Assembly: GCA_004353515.1 (NCBI GenBank)
Contig: SMNZ01000006.1
Span: 434,001 to 498,000 of the forward strand
From: Alteromonadaceae bacterium M269
GTDB lineage: Bacteria > Pseudomonadota > Gammaproteobacteria > Enterobacterales > Alteromonadaceae
Reading direction: 5' to 3'
Length of the DNA: 64,000 nt
Made by a program: the position numbers and the translations under genes. The notes below the pieces were generated by a model. It ran no database searches, was not told the DNA's origin, and saw nothing but the letters and a program-made list of their open reading frames with translations. This document shows positions 54,724-63,696 of the stretch, piece by piece (within the stretch, counting starts at the first letter, position 1; each line of letters begins with the position of its first letter).

Positions 54724-55364
54724 TGCAAACCTTATACATTATCGGTGCTGGAGGGCATGGGAAAGTGGCAGCAGACTGTGCTGAAGCTATGGGGTGTTTC
54801 GATTCTGTCTATTTCCTTGATGATGGGTATCCTGACTATAACCAAGCTTTAAGCTGGAAAATTGTGGGTAAGGTTAAGGATATTGGTGATTTTAGAGCTG
54901 ATGGAGATAGTGTCTTCTTCGTAGCTATTGGCGATTGCTTCGCAAGGGCTAAAGTAATAGATGATCTAATACAAAAAGGCATCGAATTAACCACCTTAAT
55001 TCATCCATCAGCTGTTGTTAGTCGACATGCAGAAGTGGGTGTTGGAACATTAATTTGTGCCAACGCGACGGTAAATATTGCTGCAAAAATAGGCCAAGGG
55101 TGCATTATTAATACCGCTGCATCAGTTGATCATGATTGTACTATTGTCCAATATGCACATATAGCACCCGGTGTTAACTTAGCGGGCACAGTAACGATAG
55201 GCGAAAAGACCTTCGTTGGTGTAGGTAGTGCTGTTGCTCATGGAATTCATGTTGGTAATCATTGTATTATTGGTGGCGGTGCCGCCGTTGTAACGGATAT
55301 TCCCGCGAATAGTTTAGCTGTTGGTGTACCAGCAAAAGTTAAAAAATCGACGATTTCATCATAG
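54723..55364 (+). CDS. Sugar O/N-acetyltransferase, PglD/NeuD-like
   Basis: This 213-residue enzyme has a Rossmann-like N-terminus (IIGAGGHGKVAADCAEAMG) and a left-handed beta-helix with hexapeptide repeats. The catalytic His is in ASVDHDCTIVQYAHIAPG. It likely acetylates the 4-amino group of the UDP-sugar made by the next two enzymes. It overlaps the PglC-like gene by one base. Confidence 0.9.
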   Translation: MQTLYIIGAGGHGKVAADCAEAMGCFDSVYFLDDGYPDYNQALSWKIVGKVKDIGDFRADGDSVFFVAIGDCFARAKVIDDLIQKGIELTTLIHPSAVVSRHAEVGVGTLICANATVNIAAKIGQGCIINTAASVDHDCTIVQYAHIAPGVNLAGTVTIGEKTFVGVGSAVAHGIHVGNHCIIGGGAAVVTDIPANSLAVGVPAKVKKSTISS

Positions 55365-55509
55365 AAATTATTGATGGGGGTAATGGACCCCTGTTGTGCA
55401 GCTGTTGTCTCTATTCTCAAGTAAGTCGCTGTAAATCAATGATTTCTAATAAGGTCTTCTGACCTAATGAAAGGCGTTGTGGTATTAAAATAATAAGAGC
55501 GATAAGACT

Positions 55510-56688
55510 ATGCTGAATGGCCCTTTTTCTCCCTGGCCCGATTATGATGCAGCTGAAAAACAAGCTGCGTTAGATGTATTAAGTTCGAATAAAGTTAATT
55601 ACTGGACTGGTCAAGAAGGACGCGAATTCGAACGCGAATTTGCAACCTTTGCTGATGCTAATTACGCTGTTGCTGTGGCTAATGGAACCGTAGCACTCGA
55701 TTTATGTTGGCAAGCACTTGCCATGGAACCGGGCTCAGAAGTTATCGTGACATCACGTACTTTTTTAGCCTCGGTATCTTCTATTGTCCTTGCTGGTTTG
55801 ACGCCAGTGTTTGCCGATGTTGAAGCTGATTCTCAAAATATATCGGCAGCCACAATCGAGCCACTCATCAATGAAAAAACAGCGGCAATCCTATGTGTTC
55901 ACTTAGCTGGCTGGCCATGTGAGATGGACGCGATTATGAGTCTTGCGAAAACTCATAATTTGTATGTTGTCGAAGATTGTGCACAAGCTCATGGCACCAA
56001 GTATCGCGGCCAGTCTGTTGGTAGTATTGGTGATATGGGAGCTTGGTCGTTCTGCCAGGACAAGATCATGACCACAGGTGGCGAAGGCGGCATGGTTACC
56101 ATGAATAGTAAAGGTTTGTGGAACAAAGTGTGGTCGTTTAAAGATCATGGCAAATCTTTTTCTACCGTTTATGAAAAGCAGCACCCTCCTGGTTTTAGGT
56201 GGTTACATGAATCCTTTGGTACTAACTGGCGCATGACTGAGATTCAAAGTGCCATTGGACGTTTGCAGTTACAAAAAATGCCTCAATGGCGAGAAACTCG
56301 TGCCAAGTACTCGAACCAAGTCTTTGCCGCGTTAGCGGATTTGAATGCTATTTATGTTCCGGAAATTCCCGATTATATCCAACACGCTTTCTATAAGTGC
56401 TATGTCTTTATTGAACCAGAAAAGTTAAAAGAAGGTTGGGATCGCGATCGCATCATAGAAGAAGTGGTGAAAGCTGGAGTGCCGTGTTTCTCGGGTTCTT
56501 GTTCGGAAGTTTATTTAGAAAAAGCGTTTGATGATACGACTTTCCGACCTGATGAGCCTATGATGACTGCGAGAACCATTGGGGAACGAAGCTTGATGTT
56601 TCTCGTGCATCCTACACTAACCGAAGAAGAAATAGAGAAGACCTGTAGTGTGACTCGAAGAGTCGTTATGGAGGCAAGCCTTTCATGA
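55510..56688 (+). CDS. DegT-family sugar aminotransferase, PglE-like
   Basis: This PLP enzyme has 392 residues. The cofactor Lys is in FCQDKIMTTGGEGGMV, and the N-terminus NYWTGQEGREFEREF is typical. It aminates the 4-keto sugar made by the dehydratase. It is preceded by 145 bases with a short GGGGT/ACCCC hairpin but no gene, so it may have its own promoter. It overlaps the dehydratase gene. Confidence 0.92.
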   Translation: MLNGPFSPWPDYDAAEKQAALDVLSSNKVNYWTGQEGREFEREFATFADANYAVAVANGTVALDLCWQALAMEPGSEVIVTSRTFLASVSSIVLAGLTPVFADVEADSQNISAATIEPLINEKTAAILCVHLAGWPCEMDAIMSLAKTHNLYVVEDCAQAHGTKYRGQSVGSIGDMGAWSFCQDKIMTTGGEGGMVTMNSKGLWNKVWSFKDHGKSFSTVYEKQHPPGFRWLHESFGTNWRMTEIQSAIGRLQLQKMPQWRETRAKYSNQVFAALADLNAIYVPEIPDYIQHAFYKCYVFIEPEKLKEGWDRDRIIEEVVKAGVPCFSGSCSEVYLEKAFDDTTFRPDEPMMTARTIGERSLMFLVHPTLTEEEIEKTCSVTRRVVMEASLS

Positions 56689-58529
56689 TGACAAAAGTAT
56701 TTTCGTTATCGACAGGCAAAAAACGAGCAATTAAGGTCATTTGGGATATTTTCTCCCTGATCTGTGCTGCATTGTTGGCCTTTATTATTCGTTACGGCCT
56801 GTCAGATTTACGCGTTGGCACAGCTGAACTTATGCACATTGGTTCGAGCGTATTGTTTACCTTGGCCTTTATGGCTGCAATTGGGCATTACCGACAAGTG
56901 ATTCGCTATATGAGTATTGGTGCGTTTAGCCATATTCTATTGGGCGTTGTCTTTTTTGCGATAACCTTATTCGCACTGCGTTATCCGCTGAATTCGTTTG
57001 TCCCTAATAGTGTGCCTTTTATTGCTGCTTTCCTTGCTGCGATCTTTATCGGGGGCCCTCGGGCATTGATTTTCACAACCTCGCAGCTACAGAATTATCA
57101 GTTACGCGAAAAGTGCGTAATCTTTGGTGCAACCAACTCAGGCCGGAACCTCGCCAGTATCCTTAAACAAAGTGGCGATTTACTTCCCGTCGCATTTATT
57201 GATGACAAAAAGCAGTATCACGGAACGCAAGTCCTAGGTATCCCGGTTATGGGGCGCGACAGCATTCCTCAACTCGTTGAGAAATACGACATCAAGAAAG
57301 TGCTTCTTGCGGTTAACAACTCGAATATAGAGCGTCGCAAAGAGCTGATTACGGAACTTGAGCCCTACGCGCTAGAACTTCTGTCTGTACCTAATTTATC
57401 TGACATCGTTTCCGGTAAACATAAAATAGACGAGCTGCGTGAAATCAAGATTGATGAGCTATTAGGCAGAGCACCAGTTCCACCAATCAATGAGTTGCTA
57501 TCAACCAATATTACCAACAAGGTCGTGATGGTTACAGGTGCTGGTGGATCTATAGGCAGTGAGTTATGTCGGCAAATTAGTTTATTGAAACCAGCCAAAC
57601 TAGTCTTCTTCGAACTTAGTGAATTTAACTTATACCAGATCGAAAACGAGCTGCAAAAGCTACATCCCGATCTGGAAATGGTAGCTATTCTAGCCAGTAT
57701 TCAGGACGGCGAATTAGTTCGTAGGGCGATGAAGGAGCACAGTGTTCAGACTGTTTATCATGCTGCGGCTTATAAGCATGTGCCTATGGTTGAGCAGAAC
57801 GTGCCTGCGGGTATACGCAACAATATTTATGGGACAGCTAATGTGGCTTTGATAGCTGCGGAATGCGGCCTTGAGAAATTTGTTTTGGTCTCGACAGATA
57901 AAGCCGTTCGACCTACAAATATTATGGGGGCGACTAAGCGTTTCGCTGAGCTTTTTGTACAAGGTATTGCTGAGCTCAATGAAGAAACTGACTATGCCAT
58001 CGTTCGATTTGGTAACGTACTTGGCTCTTCAGGTTCTGTGGTGCCCTTGTTTACTCGCCAGATTAAGGCAGGTGGGCCCATTACTGTCACTCACCCAGAC
58101 ATTACGCGTTTCTTTATGACTATCCCAGAAGCGGCGTTGTTGGTTATCCAAGCCGGGGCAATGGGTAAAGATGGTGAAGTTTTTGTGTTGGACATGGGCG
58201 ACTCAGTGAAGATCGTTGATCTGGCTAAGAAGATGGCACACATCATGGGATTCAGCATTAAATCTGACAACAACCCTGATGGTGATCTAGAGATCAAGTT
58301 TTCTGGCTTAAGACCAGGAGAGAAGCTCTACGAAGAGTTACTGATCGATGATGCAGATACCAAAACAGAACATCCCAAAATCATGGGAGCCGATGAAACC
58401 AAAGTTCCCTTTAGTGATGTGCTGATGTTGATGGATCAACTCAACGAGGCCTTGTTTTCTAAAGATGAATCCTTGGCGAAAACGCTCTTAATTGATGCGC
58501 CTTTAGCTTATACCCCTGCTCAGCACTAA
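56685..58529 (+). CDS. UDP-GlcNAc 4,6-dehydratase, PglF/WbpM-like
   Basis: This 614-residue membrane enzyme has four transmembrane helices at the N-terminus (about 15-110), a first Rossmann domain (FGATNSGRNLASIL) and the catalytic SDR domain with VTGAGGSIGSEL. The catalytic stretch is STDKAVRPTNIMGATKR, with Met in place of the usual Tyr of YxxxK, as known in this long dehydratase group. It makes the UDP-4-keto-6-deoxy sugar. It overlaps the aminotransferase gene by ATGA. Confidence 0.93.
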   Translation: MMTKVFSLSTGKKRAIKVIWDIFSLICAALLAFIIRYGLSDLRVGTAELMHIGSSVLFTLAFMAAIGHYRQVIRYMSIGAFSHILLGVVFFAITLFALRYPLNSFVPNSVPFIAAFLAAIFIGGPRALIFTTSQLQNYQLREKCVIFGATNSGRNLASILKQSGDLLPVAFIDDKKQYHGTQVLGIPVMGRDSIPQLVEKYDIKKVLLAVNNSNIERRKELITELEPYALELLSVPNLSDIVSGKHKIDELREIKIDELLGRAPVPPINELLSTNITNKVVMVTGAGGSIGSELCRQISLLKPAKLVFFELSEFNLYQIENELQKLHPDLEMVAILASIQDGELVRRAMKEHSVQTVYHAAAYKHVPMVEQNVPAGIRNNIYGTANVALIAAECGLEKFVLVSTDKAVRPTNIMGATKRFAELFVQGIAELNEETDYAIVRFGNVLGSSGSVVPLFTRQIKAGGPITVTHPDITRFFMTIPEAALLVIQAGAMGKDGEVFVLDMGDSVKIVDLAKKMAHIMGFSIKSDNNPDGDLEIKFSGLRPGEKLYEELLIDDADTKTEHPKIMGADETKVPFSDVLMLMDQLNEALFSKDESLAKTLLIDAPLAYTPAQH

Positions 58530-58574
58530 TAGGTATTTTGCTAAGGTAGATCTGATTAATTTGTAACAATGATG

Positions 58575-58658
58575 AGGGCCTATTGGCTTTTAGTCTGTAC
58601 AGTGATCAAAAGCGTATTCATTTAAAGCAAATTCGAAGACAAGAGGTTAATAGGCCCT
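58575..58658. promoter_or_regulatory. Inverted pair of the recurrent AAYAGRCCYY motif
   Basis: AGGGCCTATT (58575-58584) is the inverted complement of AATAGGCCCT (58649-58658), separated by 64 bases. It lies in the 262-base gap before the export genes. It is a second inverted pair of the same motif as at 47778-47829, again upstream of a transcription unit. Confidence 0.55.
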
Positions 58659-58791
58659 AATGCGAAGATTTTTGAACGCATCGCTGTTTATGATGATCTG
58701 AAAAATGATCAAATCTCTTTAGTAAAAGGCGTTTCAGTCGATAACTGTACTTAATGATTTAAGTTGTTTTGTCTGAGTGTTCAGGTAGTTA

Positions 58792-59982
58792 ATGATAGAT
58801 GTTCGAAAATGGCGGGTAATCGCCTTATGGCTAATTGGCCTAACATACTGTACCTCGGTATTCTCAGCACCGAATGTCATTGATCTCAATGCTTCACCTT
58901 TAGAAGTGCAGATTAACGCTACCTATCAAGATGACTTTAATCCACTCCTGTTACCTGAAGAGTCTGCGACAGCATTAGGAATTGGATTAAACGGTGCTAT
59001 TGTCGCTAAAGGTGAAGGTGTTTGGTACCAGTTGGATTACAGTGCCAGTATTGATGCCTTTGATCGCGGTAGCGAATCTATTGAACGCACCGACTCCTAT
59101 GAGAACTTTCGAACACAGTTTCTTACCCGCCTTTTTTTGAGCAAAGAATGGTTTTTAGACTTAGCCGGTCAGCATGAACAGGTTGATGAAGCCTTTGGGA
59201 CAGGGTTATCAAAGCTTCGTCCTAATATTGTTGAAGCCGACCATCGCGAAGAGAATAGTTTCTTTGCGAATGCAGTCTATGGAAATGATGTTTCGCGAAG
59301 ATACTTGAGTCTTGAGTATGAACTCTTGGATAGAGAGTTTGATGATATTAACGATTACGCAACTCTATTTGATATCACGCAACAAAGATTAACGTTGGAT
59401 TTAGGCTTGAGTATATCTTCAGCCTCGCGTTTGCTATTTCAACTCAATGTTTTTGACGATAACTTTGATAGATCAGTAAGAAATGACAGTCGTATGCAAT
59501 CTGCGCTCATTGGTTTTTCTTGGCGCGCCAGTGGTAAAACATCAATTAATGCACTGATTGGCGGCTATCAAAGGCAGACTAACAATCAGGAAGATACTAG
59601 TGGTATCAGTTGGAGCTTAGGCGTGGTTTATGCACCAAGAGACGATTTCTCGGTCAGCTTAAATTCCTCGCAAGAGTCGATTGTTGGTGAGGATGAATTC
59701 GCCGCTAACTCGGTGCGTAGGGCTTCGTCAGTGTCGGTTAACTATCACTTTAATGATTTATGGTACTTAAGAACGGCATTTAGAGTATCCGACACAGATT
59801 TTGAAGGTTCGGCTAATGAACGCACACTAGATGAGTCTGACATCAGTGTTGTGCTTGGATTAGCATTGAAAGAGCACAACCGTATAGAGCTTTCAGCGCG
59901 TTCACTTGATGTGGAAGACGAAAGTATTTTTATTGATTATGACCAAAAAGAAGGCAAATTAACTTGGTTTTACGACTTCTAG
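58792..59982 (+). CDS. Outer-membrane beta-barrel of the export module
   Basis: This 396-residue protein has a signal peptide (about 1-27, ending VFSA) and then alternating amphipathic strands throughout, ending in an aromatic residue (WFYDF). It resembles beta-barrels found in PEP-CTERM-type or exopolysaccharide loci (EpsL-like). It overlaps the short OPX gene by 19 bases. The inferred role is a pore partner for an OPX protein that lacks its own outer-membrane segment. Confidence 0.75.
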   Translation: MIDVRKWRVIALWLIGLTYCTSVFSAPNVIDLNASPLEVQINATYQDDFNPLLLPEESATALGIGLNGAIVAKGEGVWYQLDYSASIDAFDRGSESIERTDSYENFRTQFLTRLFLSKEWFLDLAGQHEQVDEAFGTGLSKLRPNIVEADHREENSFFANAVYGNDVSRRYLSLEYELLDREFDDINDYATLFDITQQRLTLDLGLSISSASRLLFQLNVFDDNFDRSVRNDSRMQSALIGFSWRASGKTSINALIGGYQRQTNNQEDTSGISWSLGVVYAPRDDFSVSLNSSQESIVGEDEFAANSVRRASSVSVNYHFNDLWYLRTAFRVSDTDFEGSANERTLDESDISVVLGLALKEHNRIELSARSLDVEDESIFIDYDQKEGKLTWFYDF

Positions 59983-60482
59983 CATTTGCGCTTTTGTGTG
60001 TCAGTGTCTTGGGCTATGCAGCTGCTGAAGACGAGATCACCATAGGTGCAGGGGACACGATTGTTATAGATGTCTATAACGAACGTGACCTTTTTGTGCG
60101 TGCGAAAGTCGATAGAACAGGTGTTGTTCGAGTTCCCCTTATCGGTGATATCAATGTTTTCGATAAAACCACTAAGCAACTAAGTCGAGAATTAGAAGTA
60201 GCCTTTGAAGACGGATATCTAGTGAAGCCTAGTGTGTCGGTCACCATAGAAGCGTTTAGACCTTTTTATATAGGTGGTGCCGTTAATCAACCCGGCTCAT
60301 ATGATTATGAGTTGGATCTTACTGTAGACAAAGCCATCGCCATTGCAGGTGGCTTAAAAGACCGAGCGTCGAGTAAAAACTGGTTCATTATCCGTGGTAA
60401 AGATGAAACTAAGATTCCTGTGACCAATAAATCTAAGGTCAAGCCTGGGGATATCATCACTATAGGCGAAAGTATTTTCTGA
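59964..60482 (+). CDS. Polysaccharide export protein, short OPX (Wza-like)
   Basis: This 172-residue protein has a signal peptide ending YAAA with no lipobox Cys. A polysaccharide-export (PES) domain (ITIGAGDTIVIDVYNERDL) and one SLBB domain (FYIGGAVNQPGSYDYELDL) follow. It is less than half the length of Wza and lacks the second SLBB domain and the C-terminal outer-membrane helix. The TTG start is inside the barrel gene. It probably forms a periplasmic ring attached to the barrel. Confidence 0.85.
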   Translation: MVLRLLAFALLCVSVLGYAAAEDEITIGAGDTIVIDVYNERDLFVRAKVDRTGVVRVPLIGDINVFDKTTKQLSRELEVAFEDGYLVKPSVSVTIEAFRPFYIGGAVNQPGSYDYELDLTVDKAIAIAGGLKDRASSKNWFIIRGKDETKIPVTNKSKVKPGDIITIGESIF

Positions 60483-62560
60483 TGACGCCTAACGAACACC
60501 ACGAAATACAAGAACCTTCCTTTGATCTCAGCGATCTCTTTGCTTTTCTATGGGCGAAGAAAATCCGCATTGCGGTTACAGCGATTTTGATCATTGTCTT
60601 GGGTGGTTATTACGTTACCAATAAACCAAAACTCTACAACAGCCGTGCAATTTTATTATTGAGCGATGAGTCGTCGACGTCTATAGGACTCCCCAATGTC
60701 TCTTTCGGTAGCTCTGACACTAGCCAACTAGATACACATATTGAATTTATAAGGTCACGCCAATTCTTAAAGACGGTAGTAACAAACCTCCAGTTGCACT
60801 TAGAGCCTGAGTTTCGTCCCAGAGTCGGTGAAGGTTTTGGTGATCCGAGTATTGAGCATACCGTAGGAATCGTTAGACAAAACCTCTCTCTCAGCAAGCT
60901 CAGTAATACTGATATGCTGAGAGTCAGCTATGTCTCGAAAGATCCAAAAGTATCCATGGAAGTTGCTAATGCAGTCGGTCCCGCTTTTTTTGAGTTTCAA
61001 ACGAAGCGACGCCGTGAGCTCGCTGACACTGCGTCGCAGCGGTTAGATTCGCAAGTATCCGACATTCAAGACAACCTGATAGACTCAGAGAAGAGGTTAC
61101 AGGGCTTCCTAGAAAGTAATGAGCTGGTTGATATTCGCAGTCAGATACAACTCATTCAAAGCGAGATATCAGCACTATTAAGAGAGAAGCTGATTAACGG
61201 GCAAACCTTAGCTCAACTGACACCTACTGTCGCTCAAACAGACAAGCACAAAGGCGATAGAGAAAAGCTCCTGCAAATCCCTGAAATCCTGAATAACCGA
61301 TTGATTTCAGATTTACGTCGGCAAATTCTGCTTGCCGAGCAAGAACTCGTCGAAGTATCCAAGCGATATAAAGAAAAGCATCACAGACATATCTCAGTGA
61401 AGTCATCACTTGATAATCTGTATCAAGAATTAGATGACTTATTGGTTCAGCTGTCGTCCAGCTTAAAACAAGAATTTGATGCGTTAAAAGCGAGGCAAAA
61501 ACAGCTGCAATTACAAATTGTCGGTGCACGTGATAAACATAATCAGTTTGGTCGTTTAGAAGTCGAACTCACTCGATTACAACGTGAAGTTGAATCAAAC
61601 CAGAAGCTCTACGAAGCATTTTTATCGCGTTTGCAAGAAACAGAGGTATTGCGAGACTCAGGGCAACAGTCAAATTATGCGATTGTTGATTACGCGACTA
61701 TGCCTGTTGGTCCATTTAAACCTAATGTTCCATTGTTTTTGGTCATGATCACTGTCTTGTCTTTTGTCTTAAGCACCGGTTTCTGGTTGTTGCTGCATTT
61801 GGTAAGTGACAAGCAGACGCGCATTAAGCAACACCTGAAAAACCTTCAGGTACCGCTGTTGGCTGAAATTCCTAAAACAGTCAAAAAAGGAAAGGTATCT
61901 GCAACACCCGATATCGGTGCGGACTTTACTTATTCGGAGGCTATTCGCTCCTTAAGAACGACAATTTCGTTGCGTACCTCACATCAAAAAGGACAAGTCA
62001 TTGTTCTTATGTCACCTGACCAATCGACCAGCTGCACCAAGCTCAAAAATAACTTGGCTGAATCATTCGGTAAGTTAGAGGATGCTTTGTATATTGATGC
62101 TGACTTACGAGAAAAAGTCTCGAAGAAAATGCTAAATATTCCCGAGGATCACCCTGGTATTACGAATTTCTTAGAGAAAAAAGCTAAATTCGGCAAATGT
62201 CTTTATCGCAGAAAAAATAGTCGCTTAGCTATCTTACCAAGCGGCGAAGCAACCAGTGATCCCTTGGTTTATTTGGGAAATTCAACTTTTAGCCTTATGG
62301 TTGAAAAGTTAACGCCAGTTTATCAACGCATCATTATCAATACCCCTCCTGTTAACAACTACAGCGATGCTTTGGTTATTGCCAATAGTGCAGACGCAGT
62401 TATTGTGGTTTGTGATCTAGAAAAAGACGGCTGTGAAGGTTTAGTTGAATCTGTACAGCGTTTGAAAGAAGCCGATATTCCGATCTTAGGTGTAGTTATG
62501 ACCAATGTCAGTCGCCCTAGAGATGGTGCAGGTTTTAGAGACAAGCTAAAAGTGGTATAA
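60482..62560 (+). CDS. Wzc-like copolymerase with degenerate kinase domain
   Basis: This 692-residue inner-membrane protein has a Wzz/PCP domain with transmembrane helices at about 29-47 and 416-437 and a long coiled coil between them. The C-terminal 200 residues follow the BY-kinase fold. The Walker A site reads SPDQSTSCTKLKNNLAE, without the glycines and lysine of GxxGxGK(S/T). Walker A' is kept (LYIDADLREK). Walker B is IIINTPP with Asn in place of Asp. No tyrosine cluster is present at the C-terminus. It probably still sets chain length but cannot phosphorylate in the usual way. Confidence 0.88.
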   Translation: MTPNEHHEIQEPSFDLSDLFAFLWAKKIRIAVTAILIIVLGGYYVTNKPKLYNSRAILLLSDESSTSIGLPNVSFGSSDTSQLDTHIEFIRSRQFLKTVVTNLQLHLEPEFRPRVGEGFGDPSIEHTVGIVRQNLSLSKLSNTDMLRVSYVSKDPKVSMEVANAVGPAFFEFQTKRRRELADTASQRLDSQVSDIQDNLIDSEKRLQGFLESNELVDIRSQIQLIQSEISALLREKLINGQTLAQLTPTVAQTDKHKGDREKLLQIPEILNNRLISDLRRQILLAEQELVEVSKRYKEKHHRHISVKSSLDNLYQELDDLLVQLSSSLKQEFDALKARQKQLQLQIVGARDKHNQFGRLEVELTRLQREVESNQKLYEAFLSRLQETEVLRDSGQQSNYAIVDYATMPVGPFKPNVPLFLVMITVLSFVLSTGFWLLLHLVSDKQTRIKQHLKNLQVPLLAEIPKTVKKGKVSATPDIGADFTYSEAIRSLRTTISLRTSHQKGQVIVLMSPDQSTSCTKLKNNLAESFGKLEDALYIDADLREKVSKKMLNIPEDHPGITNFLEKKAKFGKCLYRRKNSRLAILPSGEATSDPLVYLGNSTFSLMVEKLTPVYQRIIINTPPVNNYSDALVIANSADAVIVVCDLEKDGCEGLVESVQRLKEADIPILGVVMTNVSRPRDGAGFRDKLKVV

Positions 62561-62691
62561 CGTCTCGAAATTAGCCAATTAGTTAAGTTTTGGCTTGCAT
62601 ACTCAGTAGATTTCAAAATGCGTCAAAGTGGCAAACTATGCAGTTTGAAAAGTGAAGAGTATATTTATTTGACGTAACTCTGAGAACAACT

Positions 62692-63696
62692 GTGTCCCCA
62701 CTTCAACATCTGCATACTTTCCAACTTCCTGCTTTTTGCCAGTCTGTTAAATCTCTAAGTGATTTGGAACAGGCTAAACAGTTTGCAAAAGAGTTGAGTA
62801 CAGAGCCTTTTCTGTTGCTAGGTGGTGGCAGCAACTGCGCCTTTATCGAAGATTTTGAAGGTCATATTGTTAGAGTCGAGTTGAAAGGAATCCAAGTCGA
62901 CGAGCAAGCAGACGGTTTTAAATTGACTGTTGGGGCCGGTGAAAACTGGCATCAACTTGTTAGCTGGACTCTGGAAAACGGTATGCACGGTTTAGAAAAC
63001 CTCGCTCTGATTCCTGGCACTGTCGGTGCTGCACCGATTCAGAATATTGGTGCTTATGGATCGGAAGTTTCTCAGTTTATTCATTACGTTGATTATATCG
63101 AATTAGGGACGGCGCGTGAGTGTCGTTTGTCCAATCAAGAATGTCAGTTTGGTTATCGAGAAAGCTTATTTAAGGGGGCACTCAAAGGGAAAGCTCTTAT
63201 CACACAAGTTCACTTCTTTTTGCCCAAGAAGTGGTCTCCAAACCTCGGTTATGCCGAGCTTAAATCTCTTATTAGTCCATCACCGCATACAATTTTTGAC
63301 ACCGTTATTCAGGTTCGACAGAAGAAATTACCTGATCCGGCGGTCAAGGGTAATGCTGGAAGTTTCTTTAAGAACCCAATTGTTAGTCAATTAGTGCTCG
63401 AAGAGATAAAGCAATCTTATGCAGATGTGCCTTATTTCGAACTAGCGGACGGCAAGGTTAAATTGCCTGCAGCTTGGCTCATTGACAAGCTGGGTTACAA
63501 GGGAAAGCGCAATGGCGGCATCATGTGTCACGCCAAACAACCGCTTGTTTTGATGAACAATGACGTAAAAGAGGCTACCGGTTTGCAGCTATACGAACTG
63601 GCGTCTGAGATTAAATTGAAAGTCGCTGAAGAATTTAAAATTCAGTTGGAACCCGAGGTGCAGCTGATAGGGCGAAAAGGGCAAATAAACCTATGA
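62692..63696 (+). CDS. murB: UDP-N-acetylenolpyruvoylglucosamine reductase
   Basis: MurB reduces UDP-GlcNAc-enolpyruvate to UDP-MurNAc. It has 334 residues and type I features: FAD-binding LGGGSNCAF and IPGTVGAAPIQNIGAYGSE, the YRESLFKG loop, the catalytic Ser in KGNAGSFFKNP and AAWLIDKLGYKG. The GTG at 62692 is the start. The stop overlaps the birA start (ATGA), an order typical of gammaproteobacteria. Confidence 0.95.
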   Translation: MSPLQHLHTFQLPAFCQSVKSLSDLEQAKQFAKELSTEPFLLLGGGSNCAFIEDFEGHIVRVELKGIQVDEQADGFKLTVGAGENWHQLVSWTLENGMHGLENLALIPGTVGAAPIQNIGAYGSEVSQFIHYVDYIELGTARECRLSNQECQFGYRESLFKGALKGKALITQVHFFLPKKWSPNLGYAELKSLISPSPHTIFDTVIQVRQKKLPDPAVKGNAGSFFKNPIVSQLVLEEIKQSYADVPYFELADGKVKLPAAWLIDKLGYKGKRNGGIMCHAKQPLVLMNNDVKEATGLQLYELASEIKLKVAEEFKIQLEPEVQLIGRKGQINL

